A program made the translations under genes and the position numbers. 64,000 nt of DNA from positions 20,329 to 84,328 of the forward strand of contig CAIMWF010000084.1 of NCBI GenBank assembly GCA_903845055.1, given 5' to 3'. Origin of the DNA: an uncultured Bacteroidales bacterium (GTDB lineage: Bacteria > Bacteroidota > Bacteroidia > Bacteroidales > FEN-979). Below are positions 1-9,336 of the stretch, in pieces (the stretch's first letter is position 1; each line of letters begins with the position of its first letter). The notes under the pieces are model-generated. The model saw only the letters and a program-made list of their open reading frames with translations. It ran no database searches and was not told where the DNA came from.

Positions 1-158
1 CCGCAGGTATTGGCGACATATTTCTGAATCTTCAGGACCTCCTTGCAGATGAAGGTGGTTCCGAAATCGACAAACACGCCCGAAAAACCAACCAGGGAAA
101 ATTTAACGAATTTCAGGAGGAAAGCTTCTGTAAAAAAAGACTGGAGAAAGAGTGACAT
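1..158 (-). CDS. GtrA-like membrane protein, N-terminal fragment
   Basis: The first 52 codons read from an ATG at 158 towards the left edge, so the C-terminal part lies outside the window. The visible residues include KFVKFSLVGFSGVFVDFG followed by KYVANTCG. That is the pattern of the first transmembrane helix of GtrA-family proteins (a hydrophobic helix with GxxG, then a conserved Ala-Asn pair). The family consists of small four-helix membrane proteins thought to flip or supply polyprenyl-linked sugars for cell-surface glycans. The gene follows the M28 peptidase on the same strand with a 49-base gap. Only one helix is visible, so the assignment is moderately sure. Confidence 0.65.
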   Translation of the reverse strand, partial: MSLFLQSFFTEAFLLKFVKFSLVGFSGVFVDFGTTFICKEVLKIQKYVANTC

Positions 159-207
159 AGGGTGATCGATTGGGGTTTGTTAAATCGCAACAGGTTAAGA
201 GATGAAG

Positions 208-1986
208 TTATAGCTGGATGACCAGGACCTGGTTTTTCCCGTCACGGATGATTTCAACGTTTACGGTCATCCCATGTTTGAGTTTCTTCAGACGGGTCAT
301 GTATTCATAAATGTCCCCGACCGGCATCCCGTTAATGCCTGTAATGATATCGCTTTTCTTCATCCCGCCTTTGTCAGCCGGGCCGTCCTTGGTAACCCCG
401 TCGATACGCAGACCCTTTTTCTCGGTCCCGGCAAAATCGGGCATGACCCCGAGGGTGACCTTAAGCTGGCGGCCTGATCGTCCGTTGCTTTGCCTTTTTC
501 CGGATTCTTTGAATGTCAGCGCTTTGGGAAGGCCATCCACTGCCAGGATGAGTCCGGCTGCAAAATCGCCGATCTGTTTTTCGGCTTTGAAATTGAGCTT
601 GTCGGTATCATCGAATGGAGTATGGTAATCCATGTGAACACCGGTATTAAAATAGAAAACGGGGATGTTTGAGGAATAAAACGAAGCATGGTCCGAGGGT
701 CCGTAACCGTCGGGAGAATGCACCACGCCAAAGGGCAGTTTCTTTTCGAGTGGTTTTAAAAGAGAATCGGCTTCGGCGGAGGTGCCGGTGCCGCTCAGTG
801 AGATCGACTTTTTCTCCTTGTTGTACCTGCCAACCATGTCGAAATTGAACATGGTTTTGATCTTTTTTAGGTCGACCGGCGGATGGTCCACGAAATATTT
901 TGATCCGATGAGGCCGATCTCTTCGGCGCTGAAGGTCACGAAAATAATGCTCCGCTTCGTTTTCCCCTTTTCAGGGGCAAAGCGTTTCGCCAGTTCCATA
1001 ACCATAGCGGCACCCGAGGCATTGTCATCGGCGCCATTGTGGATGGCAACCGTGTCGGGCATACGGGAACCGGAACCCGGCCCGCCAAAGCCTAGGTGAT
1101 CATAATGGCCTCCGACCACCAGGTATTCATTTTTCAGCAGGGGATCGCTTCCCTCGAGCAGGGCCATGACATTTGCCGTTTTCTGTCTTTTCTGGACCAC
1201 ATCGGTCACGGCGGTAACCACGACGCCAGTTTCGAAACTCTTGGGCGTCTTGCTCCTGATGATGGATTTGTCGAGGCTGTCGACGGAGTTCCCGCTGCTT
1301 TTCAGCAACTGGTCGGCCAACTCGCGGGTGATGTTGATAACCGGGATCCCCGCTGTAACTTCGTTATTTTCAACCGACAACGGCATCAGTTTATCCTCCT
1401 TTTCCTGTCCCCTGGGGGTAACCAGCAGCAATCCGGCTGCTCCATGGTCTTTTGCCGAAAGCACCTTGCTCCTTACATCGCTGAAGGGAATGAATTTGCT
1501 GTCGGAGTTATCAAGTTCAGGATCGGCCCTGAAAATCATCACCCATTTGCCCTGGGTGTCCATCCCGCGGTAATCGTTCCACTTGAGACTGTCGAGGTTC
1601 AGGTCGAATCCATAACCCAGGAAGAGGACCGGGGCCGTGACAGCTCCGCTCCCGGAAAAGGAGAGCGGGATGAAATTCTTCCGGAGAGTTCCTTCAAAAC
1701 CAGGGAATGACAGGGTGTTCTTTTCGGTCAGGTTGACGTCGGTAACGATCTCGAACCACTGGAAACCATTGTCGCCCAACAGTGTAAGCCCGTCGGCATT
1801 GAAATGATCGCGTATAAAACCGGCTGCAACATTGATCTCGGCAGTACCCGGTTTGCGACCCTTCAAGGAATCTGAGGCAAGGAACTGAACATACTGATGA
1901 AGATCCTTTGCCGTTATTTTTGCCTTCTGGGTGAAACCGGCAACCGTGATCAGGCCCGTGAGGAGAACCAGGACTATTTTTTTCAT
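208..1986 (-). CDS. Secreted M28-family zinc aminopeptidase with PA and PDZ domains
   Basis: Predicted 592-residue exported metallopeptidase. I start it at the ATG at 1986, which gives a clean signal peptide ending near residue 20. The longer frame from 2076 would run into mnmA. A protease-associated insert covers roughly residues 105-245. The M28 catalytic domain follows, with expected ligands His294 (GGHYDH), Asp321 (GADDNASG), catalytic Glu355-Glu356 (SAEEIGLIG), Asp383 (FDMVGR) and His455. A PDZ domain occupies about 505-592 (GPADKGGMKKSDIITGING). The family removes N-terminal residues from peptides in the periplasm or outside the cell. It lies 37 bases downstream of mnmA, probably cotranscribed. 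Family assignment is firm; substrate is unknown. Confidence 0.93.
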   Translation of the reverse strand: MKKIVLVLLTGLITVAGFTQKAKITAKDLHQYVQFLASDSLKGRKPGTAEINVAAGFIRDHFNADGLTLLGDNGFQWFEIVTDVNLTEKNTLSFPGFEGTLRKNFIPLSFSGSGAVTAPVLFLGYGFDLNLDSLKWNDYRGMDTQGKWVMIFRADPELDNSDSKFIPFSDVRSKVLSAKDHGAAGLLLVTPRGQEKEDKLMPLSVENNEVTAGIPVINITRELADQLLKSSGNSVDSLDKSIIRSKTPKSFETGVVVTAVTDVVQKRQKTANVMALLEGSDPLLKNEYLVVGGHYDHLGFGGPGSGSRMPDTVAIHNGADDNASGAAMVMELAKRFAPEKGKTKRSIIFVTFSAEEIGLIGSKYFVDHPPVDLKKIKTMFNFDMVGRYNKEKKSISLSGTGTSAEADSLLKPLEKKLPFGVVHSPDGYGPSDHASFYSSNIPVFYFNTGVHMDYHTPFDDTDKLNFKAEKQIGDFAAGLILAVDGLPKALTFKESGKRQSNGRSGRQLKVTLGVMPDFAGTEKKGLRIDGVTKDGPADKGGMKKSDIITGINGMPVGDIYEYMTRLKKLKHGMTVNVEIIRDGKNQVLVIQL

Positions 1987-2023
1987 ATTGCAGCTGATTA
2001 TGTTGTTGTGAAATTCTTCCAAA

Positions 2024-3106
2024 CTAACTTGTAACCGATTCGATGATCCCGCCCCCGAGAACCACTTCTTCATCATAAAACACGGCCGACTGCCCCGGGG
2101 TTATGGCGTCGTTGGGATGAAAGAAGGTCACCCTGACCTTGCCGCCTTCCAGGGGCTCGATCCTGGCATTGCGTTCGGCCTGGGCCGACCGGATCTTGGC
2201 CGTGCAGTCCATTGCCGTTGTGAGCGATTCAAGGGCGATCCAGTTCAGGTCGGACACGATAAAGGAGCCATTGTAAGTTTCTTCGCGCACACCGACGACC
2301 ACGGTGTTCTCCTCCCTGTTCAGCCCGATCACATAAAGCGGTTCGGCATAGGCAATGCCAAGGCCTTTTCGCTGGCCGATCGTATAATTCCATATTCCCT
2401 TGTGACGACCGAGTATTTTGCCTTTAGAATCGACGATATTTCCCGGCTTCTCCTCAACCTCAAGGAGATCCTTGTAATCGCCGCTGTAAAAATCCTGGCT
2501 CTCCTCCAGGTCGACGGTGGTAATCCCGACTTTCCGTGCAAGCTCCTTAATCTCAGGCTTGTTGTATGTACCTATCGGCATCAGCGCCTGCTTTAGTTGG
2601 TCCTGTGAGAGGCGGTGAATGAAATAGGTCTGGTCTTTTTTCAGATCGAATGCTTTTTTCAGTACATACCGCTGGTATTTTTCATCAAACCCCACCCTGG
2701 CATAATGGCCGGTGGCGAAATAATCGAATTGAATGCCGCTCTTCCGGGCCATAGAGGGCAGCATACCGAATTTGATGAGCTGGTTGCACTGGATGCAGGG
2801 GTTCGGGGTTCTTCCTGCAAGATATTCCGATTTGAAATAATCAAGAACCGCCTGCTTATATTCGGCAGAACAGTTGAAAACGTGATAAGGGATACCGAGT
2901 TTTCCTGCAACTTCACGGGCTTCGCCAATCTCCTCCTCTTCATCGGATCCATAACAGGCATGGTTCCCGGTCGATTTGTACTGACCATCCCAGATGGCCA
3001 TGGTCACGCCGATGACTTTATAACCCGCTTCCTTCAGCAGGTAAGCTGCAACCGAAGAATCAACTCCCCCGCTCAATCCTACAATAACTGTTGATCTTTT
3101 TGTCAA
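2024..3106 (-). CDS. mnmA: tRNA-specific 2-thiouridylase MnmA
   Basis: 360 residues, the usual MnmA length. It adenylates and thiolates U34 of the tRNAs for Lys, Glu and Gln. The PP-loop SGGVDSS is at residues 12-18, the PNPCIQCN motif holds Cys104 and Cys107, and GxxxYTIGQRKG-type residues mark the central domain. The start is a TTG at 3106: no in-frame ATG lies close upstream and the PP-loop begins 10 residues later. A -7 box (3141-3148) sits 35 bases upstream. Oddity: the position of the second catalytic Cys (Cys199 in E. coli, normally within a GICFI-like motif) is Tyr207 in SQDFYSGDY. Another Cys, Cys51, lies in HACYGSDEE. The function call is secure; the sulfur-transfer mechanism may differ. 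Confidence 0.93.
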   Translation of the reverse strand: MTKRSTVIVGLSGGVDSSVAAYLLKEAGYKVIGVTMAIWDGQYKSTGNHACYGSDEEEEIGEAREVAGKLGIPYHVFNCSAEYKQAVLDYFKSEYLAGRTPNPCIQCNQLIKFGMLPSMARKSGIQFDYFATGHYARVGFDEKYQRYVLKKAFDLKKDQTYFIHRLSQDQLKQALMPIGTYNKPEIKELARKVGITTVDLEESQDFYSGDYKDLLEVEEKPGNIVDSKGKILGRHKGIWNYTIGQRKGLGIAYAEPLYVIGLNREENTVVVGVREETYNGSFIVSDLNWIALESLTTAMDCTAKIRSAQAERNARIEPLEGGKVRVTFFHPNDAITPGQSAVFYDEEVVLGGGIIESVTS

Positions 3107-3140
3107 TGGTACAATGATTTGATGAATATAAAAAAGTCTG

Positions 3141-3148
3141 CAAATTTA
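3141..3148 (-). promoter_or_regulatory. -7 promoter box for mnmA
   Basis: Reads TAAATTTG on the minus strand, an exact match to the Bacteroidota -7 consensus TAnnTTTG, 35 bases before the TTG start. Motif match only. Confidence 0.5.
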
Positions 3149-3152
3149 GCGA

Positions 3153-4889
3153 TTATTTGGATGCAGGAACCTGAAAGGTTTTACCGGTACCGGTCGCGAT
3201 TTTCCGCTCCCACTCCTTGCCATAACCGGGCTGAGAAGGTTTTTTGGGAACGCCCCTGCCCTCCCCGTTTTCGAGGATTTCAAAATCCCTGGTTTGTTTG
3301 ACATTCCCATCCATGTATTTCATGAAGAGATATTGATAGAACTCTTTCCATTTGGTTACAAGGAGGTTCCCGGTGCGGCAGCTGTAATCGGTGACATACG
3401 CGGTTGCCCGGGCAGGGCTTTCCCGGTACATGCCGGCAGATTTTGCATCCAGGTCTGCGGTTTCGCGCAAAAACCCGGCCTCGAGTTCATGCTGGTACTT
3501 CGCAACTTCAGGGTGAATAAGGTCATATCGCGTATACACCCAGTTGTTCACCTGGTTAAAAGTCCAGAAAGCTGAATTTTCGGACCAGGTGACCATCGAC
3601 CCATTTCCCACCGCATATCCCTTTGGCACTTCGGTCATGCCACAATACATCGGGGCATATACGCAGCCGTCGGCATCATCCACGCCGAACCAGAAGATCC
3701 CGCCAACCGGGTCGGGCAGCCGGTCGCGCGACTGGGCCACGAAACTATAACCGGTTTGCTGCGTAGCGATGGCACGCTCATTAAAATATTCGATGCTGTC
3801 GATGGTGAATTCAAGCGGTCTCCAGCGGTATGGCAAATGAAAAGGGCCCGCACCGAAGTCATTCCGCATATCGAGGGGTGTATCTTCAAAATGGTCGCGC
3901 ATTGCGTCCATCACCCGCCGGAGATCGACCGCCGAGTCGGTTTTAACCCAGAGGGGAAGCCTGTTGGTGACGTAATGGTTGGGATTCGGGCTTTCGTCGG
4001 CAAATTGCGGCTGGCGGAAAAGGTGGCCCCTGGCATATTCGGTGAAATCAGGGTTGTCGCGGACGGCCCTGCTGACCTTCCTGAAGAATGACCATATCCT
4101 GGCATCGCAGAATCGGGCCCCGCTGAAATTCACCGGGTTGTAAACATCTGAAAAACTGAACGCGGCATCCGTACCCTTGTAAAATCCGTGGTTGCGGGCA
4201 AAGGTGATGATGTCGGGTGAGTGATAAACCGTTTGAGCTGCATTCTCCCAGTTGTTTACCTTCTGAAAGGGAAATGTCGTGATCCGTGCCTGGTTGGCAT
4301 GCCCGCAAACATAACCGTCGGGGATCCTGCGGGCAATCCACACCGCCCCCTTTTCATAGCGCCCTTTGCCGATGATCTCCATGATCCATGCCTCGCGGGA
4401 ATCGGATATTGAGAAGGACTCACCCGCCGAGGCATACCCGTATCTTTCCACCAGTTCTGTAATCACCTTTATCAGTTCCCGCGCCGTTTTTGAGCGTTGG
4501 AGCCCGATGCGCATCAGAGAACCGTAATCGGGAAGTGCGCCGGGCTGATGGTTCAGCGAATCGAGCCCGCCGAAGGTGGTCTCTCCGATGGCGACCTGGT
4601 GTTCGTTCATGAACTGGATCACCGAATAGGTATGGCTTTCCTCCGGGATGCTGCCAAGAAACTTACCGCTTTCATAATGGTACAGGTCGCACATTTCGCC
4701 TGGCTTGTGATCGGCGGCCGGGTAAAAAGCCAGGGCGCCGTAACGGGTATGCGAATCGGCGGCATAGGTGATGAACACTGAACCGTCCCCGGAGGCCCCC
4801 TTGCTCACGATGAGGTTGGTGCACGCTAACGACTGGATGGTGTAAAGGAGAAACAAGCCCAGGATGGGAACAATGATGTGTCGGGTCAT
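3153..4889 (-). CDS. C69-family dipeptidase (Ntn hydrolase), exported
   Basis: 578 residues. A hydrophobic leader of about 22 residues is followed directly by Cys23 in the sequence ACTNLIVSKGASGDGS. In C69 dipeptidases this Cys becomes the N-terminal nucleophile after cleavage. The TNLIV..GAS.DGS context and the later FGGLDS and GESFSISD elements fit peptidase U34/C69. These enzymes hydrolyse dipeptides; in Bacteroidota the exported forms probably act in the periplasm. The gene stands between mnmA and an SDR gene on the same strand, with short gaps on both sides. Start chosen at the ATG before the leader. Confidence 0.9.
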   Translation of the reverse strand: MTRHIIVPILGLFLLYTIQSLACTNLIVSKGASGDGSVFITYAADSHTRYGALAFYPAADHKPGEMCDLYHYESGKFLGSIPEESHTYSVIQFMNEHQVAIGETTFGGLDSLNHQPGALPDYGSLMRIGLQRSKTARELIKVITELVERYGYASAGESFSISDSREAWIMEIIGKGRYEKGAVWIARRIPDGYVCGHANQARITTFPFQKVNNWENAAQTVYHSPDIITFARNHGFYKGTDAAFSFSDVYNPVNFSGARFCDARIWSFFRKVSRAVRDNPDFTEYARGHLFRQPQFADESPNPNHYVTNRLPLWVKTDSAVDLRRVMDAMRDHFEDTPLDMRNDFGAGPFHLPYRWRPLEFTIDSIEYFNERAIATQQTGYSFVAQSRDRLPDPVGGIFWFGVDDADGCVYAPMYCGMTEVPKGYAVGNGSMVTWSENSAFWTFNQVNNWVYTRYDLIHPEVAKYQHELEAGFLRETADLDAKSAGMYRESPARATAYVTDYSCRTGNLLVTKWKEFYQYLFMKYMDGNVKQTRDFEILENGEGRGVPKKPSQPGYGKEWERKIATGTGKTFQVPASK

Positions 4890-4949
4890 ATGAAAAAAAC
4901 AAAATGAAGGTAGAACAAAGGAAACCGGCAGAAAAAATCAACCGTTCCG

Positions 4950-5780
4950 TCAGATTTTATAATTTGACATGATGATCATTTCGAACCACTTTGAAGGGAT
5001 GAATTTGCGGAGATGTACGGCAACCTGTTCCATCGCCGGGCCAACCATATACCGCAGTCCCGGGGAGGACTTGCGGAGGATCTTCGCGACCAGTTGTGCA
5101 AGTTTTGCCGGATCACAGCCGTTTTCCTCTTCCTTTTCCATGGTCGTCAGCGCTTTGTGGTAACGGTCGGCATAGTCGGGGTTCGAGCGGGATTCCTTTG
5201 TTTTGATCCGGCTGCCGGTAAAACCGGTCTTAAAATCGCCGGGGTCGATGAGGGCGACTTTAATGCCGTAAGGCTTCACCTCCATCCGCATCACCTCGGT
5301 TAGGTTCTGCACGGCCGATTTGCTTGCACTGTAGGCTCCCTGGAAAGGAACTCCCACCGAACCGGCAATAGAACCGATATTGATGATGTAACCCGATTTC
5401 TGCTTTCTCATGATGGGCAGAACCTCTCGGCAGACCCTGAAAACGCCGAAATAGTTCGTCTCGAACTGTGCCTTCATCTCCTCCATCGAGGTATCCTCCA
5501 CCGAGCCTGCAATGCCGAAGCCGGCATTGTTGATCACGACATCAATACGACCCTCCTTATCCATGACGGTCCGGATTCCCTGTTTAACGGAGAGGTCGTC
5601 ATCCACATCCATGATGATCATTTCGCATGCAACCATGCCGTTTCCGGGCCTTCGGCTGGTGCCATACACCTTGTACCCGCTGTTGCCCAGGTATTCCGCG
5701 CAACTCTTTCCAAAACCCGAAGAGGCCCCGGTGATGAGTACGACCTTTCCGGGTGTTGTGATATTTTGCTTTTGTTCCAT
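4950..5780 (-). CDS. Short-chain dehydrogenase/reductase
   Basis: 276-residue classical SDR. The Rossmann motif TGASSGFG starts at residue 17, NNAG follows near residue 84, and the catalytic triad is Ser137, Tyr150 and Lys154 (YSASK). Length and motifs are complete. The C-terminal part (ETGFTGSRIKT region and a final amphipathic segment) resembles SDRs annotated as acting on lipid or retinol-like substrates, but the substrate cannot be told from sequence. It lies 60 bases upstream of the C69 peptidase gene on the same strand. No clear -7 box was seen upstream. Confidence 0.88.
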   Translation of the reverse strand: MEQKQNITTPGKVVLITGASSGFGKSCAEYLGNSGYKVYGTSRRPGNGMVACEMIIMDVDDDLSVKQGIRTVMDKEGRIDVVINNAGFGIAGSVEDTSMEEMKAQFETNYFGVFRVCREVLPIMRKQKSGYIINIGSIAGSVGVPFQGAYSASKSAVQNLTEVMRMEVKPYGIKVALIDPGDFKTGFTGSRIKTKESRSNPDYADRYHKALTTMEKEEENGCDPAKLAQLVAKILRKSSPGLRYMVGPAMEQVAVHLRKFIPSKWFEMIIMSNYKI

Positions 5781-5822
5781 TTTCGTTTCTGTTAATTTGT
5801 TTGACTTTGCTGTATTTATTAC

Positions 5823-8800
5823 TTAATGTTTTATGACTTTAATATTCCAGGATATGCCATGTTCATCTGTCAACCTGATGAGATAGACACCGGCAACATT
5901 GCTGCCCAGATCGAACAGCCATTTATCCCTGCCAATGCCGGTTTTTCCTTCGCATGCAATCCTGCCTGCAGAAGATATAACCTGGTAACCGAATTTATCT
6001 CCCGAAGGCAGGGAAACCTCAACGATGCCGTTTGTCGGCACCGGGAAGACCTTCAGGTTGCCGGTGAATTGATCCCTCCCGGTCCCCGCGGGCCAGTCCA
6101 CACAACCGGTCACGCTGAATTCCGCTGCAGAGGCCCAGGCGTTGCCGTTCACTTCTGACAATGCCCGCAGGCGAAAATACCTTGCGGTTTTCACCGTGTC
6201 CATGACAATTGTTTGCGGGGCCGAGGTATTGACAAATTGTCCGGTCTTGACCGGCAGGCCCCAGGTCGCCGTATCGGCGCTAAGATAAAGTTCATAGTTG
6301 CTGATCCGCCCGTTTTCACCATCCTGTCTTGTAAGATAGGTGAACCTGCTGATTTTATACCGGTCGCCCAGGTCCACCCGGATTTCATGCGGATAGGGAT
6401 CGCTGCCGGTGCTCCAGCGGGTGTGCCAGATCGTGGAAGGGTCGTTGTCGAAACTCATGGTCGCAAGTCCGGGATAGTTGGTCTCCTGGCTGTCAACATA
6501 AACCAGCGACCAGCCGCTTTTTGAAATTTCTGCTGGATTGTTGCAGTCATAAATTGAAGGGCAGGTGGAAGTGGTAACCATTCCCTGGATGCTTTTGGTA
6601 TAACTCTGCCCGTTCCTGGTTACGGACAGGCTCACATCGTACGATCCGGGGCTCCCCAGGACGACGCGGGGATTGCGGATGCCGGGGTTATCAATCCATG
6701 AAGGCTGCGGCGAAATGTTCCAATGCCAGGTAGTGCCTGCATGTTCGAGGATGGAATGATCATCGAAATAAAGGGTGTCGGACATGCAATCGTAATGCGG
6801 TTTTTCAATCCAGGGGTTGACGATCGGGAGGAAGGTCGTATCAGCAAGTGGCGATTCCCACACTCCCCCGTTGCCCCCTGCGCGCAGTTTGCCGTCCCTG
6901 AAAAAGGGCAGTGCCATGTTCACCATCATCCCTGCGGGATAATTGTTGCCGAACAAGGCCCAATCTGACATCCCGGCCGTCCGGTAATAGACGCCGGCTG
7001 ATTTGCCGCCTGTCGCGTCGGTGAATAGGTAAACCAGGTCCTGCTGGCCGGCGGACGGCTGAATGACCATGCATTTCATGTATTCCGAAAGGCTGCCCGT
7101 CCAGTCGCTCCAGGTATCGCCCCCATCGGTTGACCGGAACACCTTTCCAAGGTCGGCCGACCAGGTTCCGTTCTGGAGGCAGGCATAGATAACATTTTCA
7201 TCAAAGGGTGAGATCACAAAAAACAGCTTCCCCTTCCAGTTTGAATTGCCGTAGGGAGCATTGGTCAGGGTTGGTTTCAGTTCCCATGTCACTCCCCCGT
7301 CGGCACTCCGGCACAATCCTCCGCCCACGATGTCAGCATAAATTACGAGCGGATTTTTATAACTGACCTGCAAGTACCGGACCCTGGCCGGGAAGTTGTA
7401 CAGGAGGTCCCATGAAACTCCCATGTCACTGCTTTTCCAGAATCCATTGCCTTCGCCCAGGTATAGGGTCCCGTAGTAGTTGGGGTGGTGCACGAGGTTG
7501 CTTCTTCTGCCGCCATACTCATCCATGTTGGGATATTTGCTGAAGATAAAACGGCCTTCCGGCTCTCCTTCTGCAGTTTGAGGAAGGATCCATCCGTTCC
7601 CCAGGTCATCAAAAGCCACGTGGCGGCTCCGGCCCTGGAGCACCCAGCCGGTCGGCGACTCGGCGCCGCCCATACGCAGGGCCTTCGGCTGGTAGAACCC
7701 GGCAATGGCGGTATTGCCATTGTGGTACCTTCCGCCGACCACGATGTCCTCGTTCCAGCCCTGGTCGAATCCCCACATGTCGGAACCGGTGAGCCCGTTC
7801 ACCCTGACAAAATAGTTGGTGGCATTACCAAAATTATCGGTGGTGAGATTCATGCCCCCGTCGGTCGAAACCCAGGTCTCGCCCGAGGGAAGCATCTTAA
7901 TATCCTGGATGTCAGGGTGAATGTTGAAATTCCCCGCATAACCACCCACTGCCGTAAAGGTCGTCCCACCATTCAGCGATTTGTAAAGTGTCGTTGTGCC
8001 GACAAGGATGATGTTCGGGTTCACCGGGGAGATGTCGAAGGCAAGGTCGAAATAGCCCTGGCCGTTGTCCATTGGAAATGCAGGGGTTCCACCGGTTGCC
8101 TGGAGCACCCAGCTCCAGGTGGTGCCCGACCGCGTTCCTTTTAACAGGTAGGGTGTATTGTTCGCGGCAAGCAGGATGGCCATGAGCACATCAGGACTTG
8201 CTGAAGAACAGGCGAGCAGCCCGCCGCTGGATTCGGTGATGTTGTTCGGGAAAGTGTTTTGCACCTGGAAGGACTGCCCCCCATCGGCAGAAGTGACAAG
8301 GGAAAATTTCCCCCCTGAAACCGTGAGCGCGGATACTTGCGAATCATCGCCGGGCTTGAACTGGATGTCGTAAACCGCTGCGGGCCATTTCTTTGTCCAG
8401 AAAATTCCGCCATCGGTGCTGACATAGGCCCCGTTGCCCGACGCAGCAAGAAGTTTCAACGGGTTTTGGGGGTCAATCCTCACCCGGTCGGCATAAAAAA
8501 GGTTCGTGACCGGAAGCAAAGGGGCCCATGTGATGCCGCCATCGGTGGTTTTATGGACCTGGTTTCCTGCGGCCACGTATGCGATGTCGGGATCTGTGGG
8601 GTGCACCGCCATGGCTGTTACACCGCCTCCGAAAGGATAATTCCTCCCCATCAGTTGCCAGTTGATCCCTTTGTTGAGGGTTTTGTTAACATACCCTGTT
8701 TCGGTTCCGCAATAGATGACATTGTTGTCGGAAGCAGCCACGCCGAAGGAATAGACGTTGGCCTGCCAGGGACAGGAACCCGGGGGTGTGGGAGTACCCG

Positions 8801-9260
8801 ATTCATTCAGCCAGTATGTTTCCTTCGGGCCGAGGAAACTCCAGTCGGAGCCTCCCGTTAAGGTTGGATGATGATCAACGCCTGCAAGCAGCCAGCCGGC
8901 ATGCTGGTTTGAATAAAATTGTTTAAGGTCGGGCATTTGTATTGTACCATCGGCAAGGGCATAAGGTCCGACAGCGCGGCGCCACATGAGGAAATAGCGG
9001 TTGATGGCACTTTCCTCATCAGGATGGATGGCCATCCAGGAGGTATAAGCCTGGTTGATATCAGTGAAGTTGATCACAGGTTCATATAACATCTTTGCCC
9101 ATCCGGGGAATGAATTGCTGAAGGCGGGCTTGTAACTCTTCACCAGGTCTGGGCAGTCGTCATAAGGGGTGTACCGGTTTTGTCCCTCAGCAATGATGCA
9201 CGGAAAGCAAATGGCAGCAACCAGGATCATGATGGAAACGGATCGGGAGATACTATTCAT
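5823..9260 (-). CDS. Large secreted BNR-repeat protein with PKD-like and discoidin domains and T9SS sorting signal
   Basis: About 1145 residues. I prefer the ATG at 9260, which places a signal peptide at the N-terminus (hydrophobic IMILVAAICFPCII). Many Asp-box segments such as STDGGIFW, SADGGVTW and STDGGDTW mark a BNR/sortilin-type beta-propeller over roughly residues 150-830. A short PKD-like segment follows. A discoidin (F5/8 type C) domain comes next (WHTRWSTG, HEIRVDLGD, YFRLRALSE), and the last 75 residues form a type A T9SS sorting domain (FPVPTNGIVEVSLP). The protein is expected to be exported and cell-attached or released. A carbohydrate-binding or adhesive role is inference; no catalytic residues are recognised. 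Confidence 0.88.
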   Translation of the reverse strand: MNSISRSVSIMILVAAICFPCIIAEGQNRYTPYDDCPDLVKSYKPAFSNSFPGWAKMLYEPVINFTDINQAYTSWMAIHPDEESAINRYFLMWRRAVGPYALADGTIQMPDLKQFYSNQHAGWLLAGVDHHPTLTGGSDWSFLGPKETYWLNESGTPTPPGSCPWQANVYSFGVAASDNNVIYCGTETGYVNKTLNKGINWQLMGRNYPFGGGVTAMAVHPTDPDIAYVAAGNQVHKTTDGGITWAPLLPVTNLFYADRVRIDPQNPLKLLAASGNGAYVSTDGGIFWTKKWPAAVYDIQFKPGDDSQVSALTVSGGKFSLVTSADGGQSFQVQNTFPNNITESSGGLLACSSASPDVLMAILLAANNTPYLLKGTRSGTTWSWVLQATGGTPAFPMDNGQGYFDLAFDISPVNPNIILVGTTTLYKSLNGGTTFTAVGGYAGNFNIHPDIQDIKMLPSGETWVSTDGGMNLTTDNFGNATNYFVRVNGLTGSDMWGFDQGWNEDIVVGGRYHNGNTAIAGFYQPKALRMGGAESPTGWVLQGRSRHVAFDDLGNGWILPQTAEGEPEGRFIFSKYPNMDEYGGRRSNLVHHPNYYGTLYLGEGNGFWKSSDMGVSWDLLYNFPARVRYLQVSYKNPLVIYADIVGGGLCRSADGGVTWELKPTLTNAPYGNSNWKGKLFFVISPFDENVIYACLQNGTWSADLGKVFRSTDGGDTWSDWTGSLSEYMKCMVIQPSAGQQDLVYLFTDATGGKSAGVYYRTAGMSDWALFGNNYPAGMMVNMALPFFRDGKLRAGGNGGVWESPLADTTFLPIVNPWIEKPHYDCMSDTLYFDDHSILEHAGTTWHWNISPQPSWIDNPGIRNPRVVLGSPGSYDVSLSVTRNGQSYTKSIQGMVTTSTCPSIYDCNNPAEISKSGWSLVYVDSQETNYPGLATMSFDNDPSTIWHTRWSTGSDPYPHEIRVDLGDRYKISRFTYLTRQDGENGRISNYELYLSADTATWGLPVKTGQFVNTSAPQTIVMDTVKTARYFRLRALSEVNGNAWASAAEFSVTGCVDWPAGTGRDQFTGNLKVFPVPTNGIVEVSLPSGDKFGYQVISSAGRIACEGKTGIGRDKWLFDLGSNVAGVYLIRLTDEHGISWNIKVIKH

Positions 9261-9336
9261 ATGCTTGCATTCAAATCCATCGAAAAAAAAGTTTTTCAAG
9301 TCATCCGGAACTTTTACCACTGAAACGGAAATAATC

